Notes under the pieces: generated by a model | Seen by the model: only the letters and a program-made list of their open reading frames with translations | The model's database searches: none | Told to the model about the DNA's origin: nothing | From: Asterochloris sp. CNOR1 | Lineage: Eukaryota; Chlorophyta; Trebouxiophyceae; Trebouxiales; Trebouxiaceae | NCBI GenBank assembly: GCA_963969365.1 | Contig: OZ017754.1 | Location: 868,001-932,000, forward strand | Direction of reading: 5' to 3' | DNA: 64,000 nucleotides | In this document: positions 11,983-23,481 of the stretch, piece by piece | Position numbering within the stretch: the first letter of the stretch is position 1 | How the letters are laid out: each line of letters begins with the position of its first letter | Position numbers and translations under genes: made by a program

Positions 11983-14415
11983 ATGGCGCCAACAAGGACT
12001 GTAATGGTTTGTGGGGCCACTGGGACGCAGGGTGGAGGCGTAGTTGAGGTGAGGTTTGTGTATGCCTGGGGCATTGTTGCCATCTGAGGGCAGCAGCAGT
12101 GCAATGATTTTGTCCTTGCGTGCAGGCACTGCTTCATGCTGGCGGCTTCCAAGTCAGGGGCCTCACACGCAACAAGGCCTCCCCTGCTGCACAAAAGCTG
12201 AAGACCGCTGGTGTAGAGGTGGTCCAGGGCGACCTGTCAGACCCGTCCAGCCTGAGAGAGGTGTGTCGAGGGCCCTGTGGCTGCTGTGCTCGTGGCACTT
12301 GCTGCAGAGCTGCAGCTGGCAAGCATCTCTTGCACATGTCCTCATCATCATTGCACTGGTCTGGCAGCTTCAGAGCTGTGCATGCCTGCTGGAAGTGGCT
12401 GGCATGCAGTGAGCACCTCAGCTGGCAGTCCGTACTCACACACACTCTGCACCTGGCACAGGTACAGGCAGCGCAGTAAAGCCTGTGGGCAAACATTCCT
12501 ACCATGAAAGTCTGTCCATGGCTTCTGCAGGCTTTCAAGGGTGCTGACTACCTTTTCATTGTCACAGACGAAGGTGCGGTGGACCCAAAGGAGGAACTGC
12601 AGCAGGGCAGGAACGCTGCTGACGCTGCGGAGCAGGCAAGGCCTTGCACCGATGTGGGAGCTTCAGATTGTTGCACCATGTAGAAGTGGTGTCGTGACGG
12701 TACAGAGGCAAATTGCAGGCAGAGATGGTGCAAAGTCGTGGCACCGTCAGCCCGCAGTGGTGCTGAGCTGGTTTCATGGTTTGGTGCTAGCATTGTGGCT
12801 CTGCCTGTCCTGCTGCCCGCTCAAGCCATGCAACACCACAGCCTGCTTTGCCCCAGTTGCAGGCCTGTCACACTGGTGCTGAGTTGTGCACCGCATGTCC
12901 AACCATGCAGTGCTCCCAGGCGGGTGCTCACAGGCATGTGGATGCCACCCTGCCTGCAGCCTGCTTCCCAGGCACCTGAGTGGCAGGCTCTTGTGCAGGT
13001 GGGGATCAAGCATATCGTCTTCTCTGGTCTAGAGATGTGAGGGCTTTCAGCAGCATTCTTGACAGCCTGCCAGAGGCCTGCCCCGGCTACAAGATCCCGC
13101 ACTATGAGTGCAAGGCGCAGATCAGGGTGAGGTGCCTGTGTCATGCGCGAGCGTGAAGTGGTCAGCCATGCACCATTTACCCAGCTCGTGCTGCTGGGAG
13201 GTTTGGTCTCACTGATCAGCCATGGCCTGTGTGCATGTCATGTGCCCAGTTCTCTGAATCAGAGGTCAGACTCAGAGGACCAGGTAGCCTTTATCTTGTT
13301 TGGCTGCCTGCTAAGCTGTCATGCGCTGTGACTTGTAGGCGGGTACCAGTGCCTCTGCATGCTGCCACCCTTCCTCTTCAGGTCTGGCATCTCCTGCAGG
13401 AGTATCTCATGACAAAGTCCACCCCATTCACCACAATCTACACGTGAGCCTTTTGCTCTGCCTAGGGTGCTATAAGAGCCATTGTGTTCAGTACAACTGC
13501 TTTGCTTGATTGCCATTCATACTGCAAGAGTATTGCTGGTGCCGCTGTGGCACATAGCTATCATGTCTAAGCAGCAGATTCAGGCCTTGCAGGTGCAGCT
13601 TCTATGAGAATATCACCAAATTGTTTTTCTACCAGCCACAGCCAGACGGCTCCTATGTCATGTCTAGCAATTCGGGAACAGGTATAAACTGGCATTCATC
13701 TGAGGCAATAGGCTCAGCAGTTCTGAGTACGCTGCAGCTGCATGCAGGCGTGGCAGTTTTGCTGTATGTGGACCTGCTGCTGTGACTGACACTACCTTAA
13801 TGCGATGTGGTCATTCGAAATGCGTCCTTCTTGCTCATACTCCGCAGGAGAGCATGGCTGCCAGCATTGCAGTGAGCTTGGCTTCTGTGTTTGCAGGCAT
13901 CCTGAAGCAGCCTGAGCAGTATGCAGGTCAGAACCTGCAGGTACACAGTCGTTACATGGGCCACACAGAGGCTTATGCCACCCTCAGTGAAGTGTCTGGT
14001 GGGTGGTTTGACTACAGTCTGCTGATATGGAGCTTTGGCACATCATGGAGCTTTGCCACAAGTGCCAATGCCTGCTGACTCATCTCATGCTGTGTGGACG
14101 CCAGGTGAACAGGTCGCTTTTGTGGAGATGCCTGACGAGAAAATGAGGAAGATGCCCATCCCAGGAGCAGTGGCGCTATCCAACATGTTCAGTGGTTGAA
14201 AGAAGTATGTGCATTCTTCAGGAACCTGGAGATTGTTGCTGGATCTTCGGCATTGACCTGATGTCAGCATGCTCTGACTTTGAGTGTAGGTGGACTTCTC
14301 AAAGACTGTGACGGGCCGCAGCGACGTGTTGGGTCAGGGGCCAGACTTTCGCCAGTGGTGTCTTGCTCATAAGCAGGAGCTGAAGGACGCCATCACCAAG
14401 CCAAAGGGTTGGTGA
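11983..14415 (+). CDS. NmrA-like NAD(P)-binding protein (NMRAL1/HSCARG type), with an apparent one-base frame break
   Basis: Rossmann-fold redox-sensor family. Exon 11983-12048 gives MVCGATGTQGGGVV, the glycine-rich dinucleotide motif; 12126-12260 gives LLHAGGFQVRGLTRN and GVEVVQGDL; 12531-12635 gives FKGADYLFIVTDE; 12999-13126 gives VGIKHIVFSGLE, then DVRAF ... YKIPHYECKAQI one frame over. Later pieces read QEYLMTKSTPFTTIY, FFYQPQPDGSYVMS, ILKQPEQYAGQNLQV and FRQWCLAHKQELKDA before the stop at 14413-14415. Exon 12999-13126 enters and leaves in phase 0 but is 128 bases long, one short of a multiple of three, and an in-frame TGA follows GLEM. The intron after 12635 starts with GC (CAG|GCAAGG). 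A TGTAA signal lies at 14862. Middle exon borders (13593-14080) are tentative. Either a recent pseudogene or a base missing from the assembly. Confidence 0.8.
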
Positions 14416-15254
14416 CACTGAAGCTGTCTGAGCTGTAGCAGACATTGGACACATGTGAAGCGTGAGTATGACAGAGCACCTAGCCAGTCTTCCCCCGAAA
14501 TCCCTTCCACACCATGTGTCCTGCATGAGTGTTCTATTGGCATCCCAGACTGACGAGATAGGTAGCTGGGTCAACCTTGCTGCCCTGAACTCCTGAAGCA
14601 GCTCTCTGCATGCATGTCGCTTTGTCGCAAACGCTCGCCTGCTGCCAGCGAAAAGCTGGACTTTGTGATTGCGCTGAAAGCAGTGGCTGCCTGCATCGGC
14701 GCATCGTGGCCAGCAGCACACATCAGCAGCGCGTCTCAGTTGCATACACAGACGCAGGCACACCTGGGCTCTTGCATGTTAGTCTCGGTCCCTTTGCTCC
14801 TCAACACATTTGGACCTTTTCCAAATTAGCTTCTTACAATGAGTAATAGACTGCTGAAGTCTGTAAGGCAATAGTTACCAGGCATAGGTTCTACTACATT
14901 GAGTGCATTTGCAGTGCATTCCCAGGCTGGACATTCGTAATCATATCCCTTCATATGCAGAGGTGATGTACACTGGGAGATCACTGCTGAGCAGCGAAAG
15001 TGCTGCTGAGCTACCCATGACGCAGGTCAACTGCTTGCTCAGCAGTGCTTGCAGAAGTAAAGCAGGGAACCCACCAAAGACGAAAAAGCTTATCCTGGAT
15101 ACTTGGCCAGACTGTGCTTAGAAAGGCTTAGGTGAAAGCAAGAAGGCTGTGATGACAGCAAGAAAGAATTTGCTAAGATTTGTGAAACAGGGCCCGCAGG
15201 CCCCCCCTGGGTGGTTCAACGTGCTCTGGAGTCTGAGCATGCCTGCAGACTGAA
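14416..15254. other. Convergent 3' ends of the NmrA-like and adenylyl cyclase genes
   Basis: No gene is seen. A TGTAA on the plus strand (14862-14866) and one on the minus strand (14834-14838) lie close together and suit the two convergent transcripts. Open frames in this stretch have no family resemblance. Confidence 0.55.
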
Positions 15255-18200
15255 TTAAGGCATGGGCGATGCTGCCTCCACTGCAGCCAGGGGGAGGCTA
15301 AGCACATCCGGCTGCCAGACGGTGGCCTCAAACTGTAGGTGGCTGTCTGGCTCGATGAGTGTGGCCTTACCACGCTTCAGCTGCTGAGGGTACATGGCCA
15401 TGCGGCCTGCTGCCAGGTCCTTGGCATACACCTGAACGTGAATGACTCTGGCATGAGCATTGCGGTCTCAACTCATCTGGAGCCAGGTTGCCTCTGCGAA
15501 TGAGAGACCTTGCTCACCTGAAAAACCTTACACACCTCTGAGACACCCTGCGGCACCACAACCCAGTGTTCTGGATCAGAGGGTGCTTGGCAGACCGTCT
15601 GAAGTGAAAATGTGCTGCAAATTTTTTGTTACATGCATCAAAGAATGTGCCCCAGGCTGCCCCACCTTAAAGCTGAACTTCCCCAGCGCATAGCTCTGTA
15701 CGGCCAGCGGCACAAGATGGATGGGGTTGTTGCTGACCCTGCCAGTCACAGTCAGGCTGGCTGCCTCTGACCCAGCAGCATTTTGCTGCGACACCTGGGG
15801 AATCACGCCGCTGCTGGTCCTGTGTGCTGCCAGCAAGCCAGCAGACATCCCTGCCATGCCAATCGGCTGCTCTGGCAAAGCCTGCTGCTGCAGGCCCCGC
15901 ATAGACCCTGCGTTCCGCCCGCTGGCAGTGGTGCGCCTCTTGGACAGCTGCCTGAAGTTCCTTTGGGCCATGGCGCCCATGTTGCAGGCTGCCTTCACTG
16001 CAGAGTCAGCCCCCTGCCAAGCTGCCTCCACCCTGGCCATGGTGCCTGCATCTGCCAGCACCTGCCAGCAAGCAGAGGCAGCAAGTTGGCACAGGGAGCA
16101 TGGAGGCATGGAGTAGAGGCATGCTCTCCCAAGTATCTTTGCTTGGGTTCCTGGCAGACATGGCAGTTCCATATGCGCAAGCAACCTGGAGCTGTAGCTC
16201 TTTGTCAGACACCCTAGATCCTTGACCTCAAACCCTCACCTGACCTGCCCTGCACGCTGATAGGAACCTGGCTGCCTTATTGACAGCAGTCCCAAAGTAG
16301 TCTGCTCTGCCTGCAGCAAAGGACATGTGATCGTCAACAAACACACGTACACAGCATTGGGGCTCTGCTTAGTGTTTGTGGTCTTGCCTGAAGTGGTGTG
16401 CGGAACGATTTTGATCATGTCGCCCTCAAAGATGCCAGTCTTGGCTGACAGTCCCCTGAAGAGGAGCGTGCCATCTGCAGGGTTCAAACGCTCCGCCATG
16501 GGTGCCAGTGTGAGCACATCGTCACCCCAGTCTAACCTGCAACAGGTGCATGCCAAGTGTAAGCCCAGATCGTTCGTCTGGCTGGACAAGCAGCCTGTGC
16601 AGCAGGCAGACAGGGCAGCAACAGCACAGATGGCTTCAGGCGGACTGCACAGAGGGAGGCAGGGCCAGCTGGCAGTGCGCAATCACCTAAGTAGAGCCAG
16701 CTGCAGGAGCACCGCCCAGGACACAGCATCGCTGGGGTCAGCAAATGCCACCATGAAGACGCCATCACGCTCCTGCAGGGGCATCACGACAACACCCACG
16801 CTCCAGGAGGCTTCAAGGGCTGCCGCAGCAGAGCACAGCAAGGGTTCAGAGGACGCTAGAGCAAGCTGTGGAGTTGGCGTCAGCGGCCAAAGTGCGTCTG
16901 TGTGGCGGAGAGCTCCAGGTGCAGCAAGGCGTAGCAAGACCCCAGGTGCAGCTGCGGCAAGCTGTGGGGCGGGCCTTCCGAAAGCTGAAGCGTCCCACCT
17001 GGCACTCATAGCCCTTGCAGACTGACAGGGTAGTTCTGACGCAGGACTTGAAGCGTGCCAGTGCTGCTGGCCCCTCCTCCTCTGCAGCTGTGATAAGCTC
17101 CTGCAGGGAGCAACCAGCAGGCTCAAGATGTGCTCACATCAGCAACGCACTGGTACCCATGAGGCCGCCAACAGTGGGCTGCCGCCCATTACTGGTGCAC
17201 AGTCACTGCACAGATGGTGGGAACAAGCTCTCAGCACCCTTTGAACCTCTCTTGATGCCTGAGGGCGCATATTAAGCACCTGGCATCTCTGACGAGTACA
17301 GGGGCCCACTCATTTAGTGGCTATGTTAATGGAAGCAATTTCAGATGTAGGTCACCAGGCTCACCCGGTACCCTGAGGGTGCTGTGAAAGTCATGGTGAC
17401 ACGTGCAGGCCCCTTGGCGAGCACTGCGTCTTGGCCAGGCAGAGCTGCTGCAAACGCTGAAGGTGCATCAAAGAATGTGGGTCCCACCTGCAGGCGGGCA
17501 GCTCAGTTGGCCATTGCTGTGCCCTTGCTGTCATTGACCAAGCAGAACACCCAAGCGGCAGCTCCGTCAGCGGTGAATGTCATGGCGGGGAATCATGGCT
17601 TGCCACCAGGCACGCAAAGCAGAATGGCCCTACTTGTGTTGCTAGCTGACCTGATTGGGGAGTGCAAAAGCAGGGAAGTGCAGCGCCCTGGCCGCCAGGG
17701 TAATTGGCAAGATCTGCATCAGCTGCACCCCAACCACCACAGGCAGGGCTGCATCGGCTGCTGAGCGCTGTTTTGGCTCATAGTCTGGGTAATACCACCT
17801 GAGGGGGTGCGCAGCATGGGTTTCAGAGGCCAGCTTATGGTCACAGACGCTGGGCTGCCTCTGCATATTCTGTGGCTGAGCGCTGCAATGGAGCACTGGC
17901 TGCTGCTGCGTGGGGGTGTGCACTGCAAGTTGAAGAGCTGTGCGCTGCAACGGAGCATCAGCTGCGGCTGTGTGGGGGCGTACATTGCATCTTGAAGGGC
18001 TGTGCACTGCGTGACCACTGAAGCAACCCTCACCTGCCCATGTCAATCACAAAGACCTGCTCATACTCCTGGGGAGCAGGACAGTGAGGGGCGCAACGTT
18101 CGGCTGCAGCATGACAGCAAACAAGCTGAGTCTGTCTGCAGATCAGCGAAGCAGGATGTGCACAGGGTGTGTATGGGCCAAGCTGCACCAGTTCTTGTCA

Positions 18201-21200
18201 TCCTGGTGCTCTCAAACCTCAATCTAACATGGGCAAATTGTCACTCCCGAGTCCAGGTGCTGATGGCCAGAAGCCTGCAAGCCACGCTGCTGCTCACCTG
18301 CTGCAGGGTTGGAGCCCATCCTCCTCAGATCAGTCACAGATGTGGACCTTTCTGTGATGTCGTCACCAGCATGCCTGCGGGAGGGACCACTGGGCAGCCA
18401 CGTCGCCCGCCGCCGCCTTTGCATTGCCCCTGTGGCTGCAATCATGGGGCTGGAGCTTGGGGTGGCCCCTTCAACCAGCACACCCTGCAAGGGCAATGTC
18501 ACAGCAGCCTCAGCAAATGCCAAGCTGAAGCAATATGCACAGGGCATGGCCTTGTGGGGTACAGCCTCCTCAAGCAAACTGGCCTGCACAGGCGCTTAAA
18601 CAGATGAATAAAGCAGCGAGTCATGCCAGCAACCTGTGCAAGCCCCTTACTGCTACAATCACAGGATCACAAAATACACGATGCTGCACAGCTTCATGCT
18701 TGCCCTGCCAGTGGGCAATACATGGCCTCTGCAACACTCTGAAAGCAGGAATGCTTGCCAAAGCGCAGCTGCCACAATTTTGTGCATGCGATTGCTGCTC
18801 ACAAACAAAGCCTGTGTGTACTCCTTGGAGAGTCGCTTGGGCTGAGGGCTGCCTTGGCTGAGACCAGATGCTGCTGTCAGGCGGAGCTCATGCAGGCGCC
18901 CAAACAGTTTCTCAAAGCTAGCTGAGCTGAGGAGCACTTGGCTGCCGGCCGGCAGGTGAGAGATGGTCTCTGTGAGGTCTACCATTTTGCCCTTGTACTC
19001 CAGCTGCTTAGTGATGCTGTGAACCTGCACCAAAGAGAGGGGTGAGCAGAGGTAAGCTCAACGGGAGTGAAGTGAGCAATTTTGGTTCGTCTGGACCTGT
19101 GTATTTGACAGGCAGCACAGCTTATGAAGCAAGCGATGGGAGAGGTTCATCAAGAGGGGTGAGTCAATGTAGCAAAGACGGAGGGAGCTTATGAGCAAGA
19201 GACCTGTGGCAACACTGGGCTGCCAGATGTGATGGACACAAGCAGCTGGTGAGGCTGTGGCGCTGCAGAGAGCCCACATACAAAAGTGGCTGGGCATCAT
19301 ACAAACAGGAAGAGGTGCTGCAGACAAAGCCACATATTGGAACACGAAGGCACGCGCCGCTTGAACATTCACAGGACCCACCCTGAAGTCTGAGACTGTG
19401 CCAGTGTGAATCGCCATGCGCACGCGCACGCCCCTGAAAATGACGGTCCCTTTGTCGTCACAGACCTCCTGCACATGCATCTGTTGGTAGCAGAAGTTGT
19501 GACATGAGCAGAGTGTTCCTCAGGCAGACGATGTGGCTACAGCACGTCATGCACCCCATCACTTGAAGTCGCGTCGCACAACAGTGCACTTGCCTTGGCA
19601 GCTGGGAGCTTTAGAAGGGCAGGTGACCACGGCGCAGCAAGCAGAGCCTGCAGTGAGTCGCAGCAGTTGCTGTCAGCAATGGCACCGGAATTGAACTTTG
19701 TGGGATGGCAGCGGGAGTGGGAAAGGATTGGTGTCACCTGCTGGACGCTGAGGGCCCACCCAACTGCATCAATTGGGTCGTGAAACGCCAGATGAAATGC
19801 ATCACCCTCTGTTGTCACCTGCAAGGCAGACTTCATGGTTCTTCAGAGACAGTGACCCACATCAATGTCTGGACAACCTCCCCAGCAGTGACACCACCAT
19901 GCAAAAGCACCTCTGCTGTCTGGCAGGTGGTGCAGTAGGGTGCAAAGCTGCTGCCCAGTGCGGTAGCACAGCGCGTCCGGCATCAGCAGCAGGCTGAGCA
20001 GGATGGAGTCCACAGCGGCATGTGTGGCGCCAGGCTGACGACCAGCAGATATTTCTGTCCAGCTGCCCACCTCAAAGCCGTAGTAGCTGGGCAGCAACCT
20101 GCGCAGAATGCTGTCGTGCAGCGCAATTGCTTTGTCAGCAGCAACACTGTCTTGCTCCCACAGCTCTGTTGAGCCCTCAACGTCAGTCATGATCATTGTG
20201 ACCTGCACCCGGCAGCAGTGCCTCTTCAGCAGGCTGCGCCGCGATCAAGCGTGGCAGGCCCTCGATACTGCGCAGAGGCTGGCGGTCATTCGTGCCATCT
20301 TTGGGCAAGCCCTCATCGACAGGCATGGTGTGCAAGCACTGCTGGTGACCTTGCAAACACAACCATTACTTCTGCTGGCATGCTGTGCTGGCCTGTGGCC
20401 TCACCTCCTTAGGAGCCAGGCCAAGTCCTCCCTGACCCTCTTTCAGCGTCCCTGGCGGTTGCCTGCAACAATCTGATGGTAATGACGCAGCCAGCCAGGG
20501 TTTGGCGTGTGAGCAGCACTGCTGCAGCAAGACACATGCTGAGCTGCAACACAGAAGCTGGGCTTGCCTGCGCTTGAGGCGGGCGACCCGCATGGCTTCC
20601 CACTGCCTCGCAAAGCCTTCCCCAAAGCGCCAGCAGATGAGCACCAGCAGGCCAATGGCAGCCAGAGCCACTGCCACAGGTATGAAAACGGCAAGGATGA
20701 GCCCCAGGTGACTGCTGTGCGGCAACGGCTTCAGAACACAGGTCATGTCCCAGATGCCTGCAGACACCAGCAGCAGTTTATGCCGGCAGAGGTGCTGTGG
20801 CGGGGATATTGCACCCTGTCTTAAAGTAAGAAGCGTCCCCTTATTTACCTGTGCTGTTGCTCCAGTTGGCATAATACTGGGGCTGGCAGTAGCATCCATA
20901 GAAAGTTGTGGCTGAGGGTGGCACCAGAGCCGCATTCTGCAAGTTACCTGCAAGGCAACAGCGGTTGACGACCTCACTGATGCAGGGAGCTGGACAAGAG
21001 CTGCCACTCAAGGCCAGCAGGTAGTCTCACCCAAGGTGGCACTCCCCTGATTGTTCACGTCTGTGTTCAACAAGCGACGTCCAAGTGCCTGGAAGCACAG
21101 CAAGTAGTCACTAGCCACTTTAGAAAATGGCTTCTGGAAAAGGCTAGTTTGAGAATATACTGGAGGCAGTTTCACGGACTGCTTAGTGACTGCTGATCAC

Positions 21201-23283
21201 CGTTGTGACTACCAGCTGATTTAGTGTCAGTATGGGGCACATCAGGCCTGCACCAGCAGTTGCCAGATGTCAGCAGCCTGGCAAAGGGCAAGCCAGAGCA
21301 AGTCATCCCATCTGGCACCTGGCATCGCGTCTTGCGCTACTGTGAAGTTTGATGCCTCCTTCAGCCATGAAGGCAGGCACGAAGCGCTGCTATTGTAGAC
21401 CACCACATCGTCCATGCCAACGGGCATTTGGGTGACGCTAGCCAGGCAGTTCTGCTGCATGTGAGTCTCAAAACTGCAGGCCAGGGACCCCATCAAGTCA
21501 GGCAGACTGGTCTTGAAGTCAGGCACAGGGTGCAGCCAAGAAGCCACCCGAGCATCACACAGACAGAGAGGTACAGCAAAAGCATGACCTTCTCTCACAA
21601 AAGCATGCTTGCAGTAGTACATGCAGGCATGTGGGCGGGTTCTATCATGACTGGCAGCAGAATCTCACTTGATGAAGATCTGCAGCTTGGTGCGCAGCAT
21701 TGCAGGTCCTTCAGGCATGACCCCGGTCAACAGTGGGTTGAGGTGCACAAAAACGTACTGCGGCACACAAACGGCTTACAGACTGCATTGGGCAGCAACA
21801 GGAGTGCTAAACGCCTTGTCTGAAGGCTCAACAATCCTAACTGACCTGGAGATCAGGCAGCCCATAGAATATGCCTCTGCAGCACATGTCAAGAAGAGAT
21901 GCCTTGGGTGTATGCGGCAAACAGGTGGCACAGCCTGCCACGGCAGTCAAGGCAAGCACAGAGCTGGAATGTCTTGGCCAGCAAGAGCCTGGCACTTACG
22001 CTGGCAATGTCCCACTGAGGTTGGCAGCAGGGAAGTAGAGGCCTGCTACCGATTGTGCCGATGAGCAGTGGCTGATGAAGTTGGAACCAGCTGTCAAACA
22101 GCATGCCTGCAGATGGGCAGACAAATTAAGGCTGCCTGATAGACTCAGAGCAAGTTGCGTACACCATAGCAGCCTTCTTGCAAAGCAACAGGCTCACAAC
22201 CCCAATCCAGCTGCAGTAGCTTGTTCCCGGAGTGAACCTGCAAAGCAAGAAGACTGACCCTGGAAAGACACGATACAGGCACCCCCATGCAGAGAGCATT
22301 GATGCCCCACGATGTGAGGTGGTGACATGTGCCAAGAAGACATGCTGCATGTCAGTGCACACATGCCAGGTTGTAAAGCCCTGCCTCACCATGGTTGCTG
22401 CAGCAGGAGGTTAGCAAGCACCCCTGCACTTTGAGCAGTGCTCTGGGAAGCTGCAGCAGCTGTGGCTGCAGTGCTGAGTGCTGCTGAGGCTCCTGGTGCA
22501 GGCGCAGGGGCAAGAGCTGCAGCGCTGGTCAAGTACTGGCTGAGGCTGGTGCTGCTGGCCCAGGACAGCCTGAAATAGGCTGCCCATGTCTGGCCTGCAG
22601 GAAGCACCAGGGTGAAGTCAGCAGCCTGGCCAAGCCAGCTTCCAGCTTTGTGGGCTGGGCCAGTTGGGGCTGATGCAAACATGAAAGTAGCAATGAGGGT
22701 GATCGGCCCCGGCAGATGTGACAGTGACTACACCTGAGGTGGCATTGTAGAGCTTTGTCAGCATTGCTCTTTGCGTCTGCATGCAGGACACAGCACAAGG
22801 CGGTTGGGCCACCAGCCCCGAGGTGGCAGATGCAGTGTTTTGACCAGCTTGAGCAGCAACACCCTCACTGCATTGTCTGCGGCTGGGTCCCATCTAAAGG
22901 TGGACGATGTTGTGGAGGCTGTAGGTACATGTTGACAAGCTCGTGTCAAGATCAGGCTGAGTAGGTGTTCATGCATGACTTGTTGGCCATCACTACGGAG
23001 TTGGCCATTCAGCGTGGAGCAGGGCTGGGCGCACCTGATGGGGCAAGGGTTGACTGAGCAGAAGCTGCAGCAAGTAGTTGATGTTCAGCGCACAGTATGA
23101 GGCTAGCACAATGCAAAACAGGCTACCTGGCATTGGTGGGCAGAGCAGCAACAGTAGTGCAAACAGGCAGAGCCAAGGAGGTGGACCCATCTGAAGCGGG
23201 CTAACGGAGTTCCTAATCAATAGGCTTGTCAGGTCTCTTGGGTCATCCATGACCCAACGACTCTGAATTTCAAAAGGGGCCAT
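15255..23283 (-). CDS. Transmembrane class III adenylyl/guanylyl cyclase with a leucine-rich-repeat ectodomain and two cyclase halves
   Basis: Probable cell-surface nucleotide cyclase. From the proposed ATG 23283 comes a hydrophobic segment (PPWLCLFALLLLLCPP), then extracellular exons with LRR character: LYFPAANLSGTLPA near 22000 and VHLNPLLTGVMPEG near 21720. FYGCYCQPQYY near 20890 precedes one membrane helix, VFIPVAVALAAIGLLVLI (about 20650). Inside lies a first cyclase half: TMIMTDVEGSTELWE (20200), TTEGDAFHLAFHDPIDAV (19815), FRGVRVRMAIHTG (19420) and YKGKMVDLTETISHLPAGSQ (18980). A second half follows: DGVFMVAFADPSDAVSWA (16740), LLFRGLSAKTGI (16460) and GRADYFGTAVNKAAR (about 16290, reached through a GC-AG intron). 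The C-terminus reads ALGKFSFK|VYAKDLAAGR, with the stop at 15255-15257. Metal-site Asp residues sit in the first half and the Asn/Arg pair in the second, as in mammalian C1/C2. The extracellular exon chain and the start are tentative. Confidence 0.8.
17865..18012. repeat. Tandem imperfect repeat of about 66 bases in a cyclase-gene intron
   Basis: GAGCGCTGCAATGGAGCA... at about 17878 recurs as GTGCGCTGCAACGGAGCA... at about 17940. Both copies carry CTGCGTGGGGG / CTGTGTGGGGG and a TGCAAGTTGAAG / TGCATCTTGAAG end, and a third partial start follows at about 18000. No matching coding exon was identified. Confidence 0.7.
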
Positions 23284-23481
23284 GGTGAGCAGAACTTCAG
23301 TGCTGACACGTCGATTTCAAAGCAGCGAAATATCCTTTTACATTTTTTGCCGACTGCTGTCAGCAGAGACTCCATGTCTCAACATAAGACTGGTGGCAGT
23401 CAAGCTTGAGCAATGCTCTGGAGGAGGAGGGGGCAAACAGCAGCATTTGTTAATGCAGGCAGGCGGAAATTGCAGACGCCA

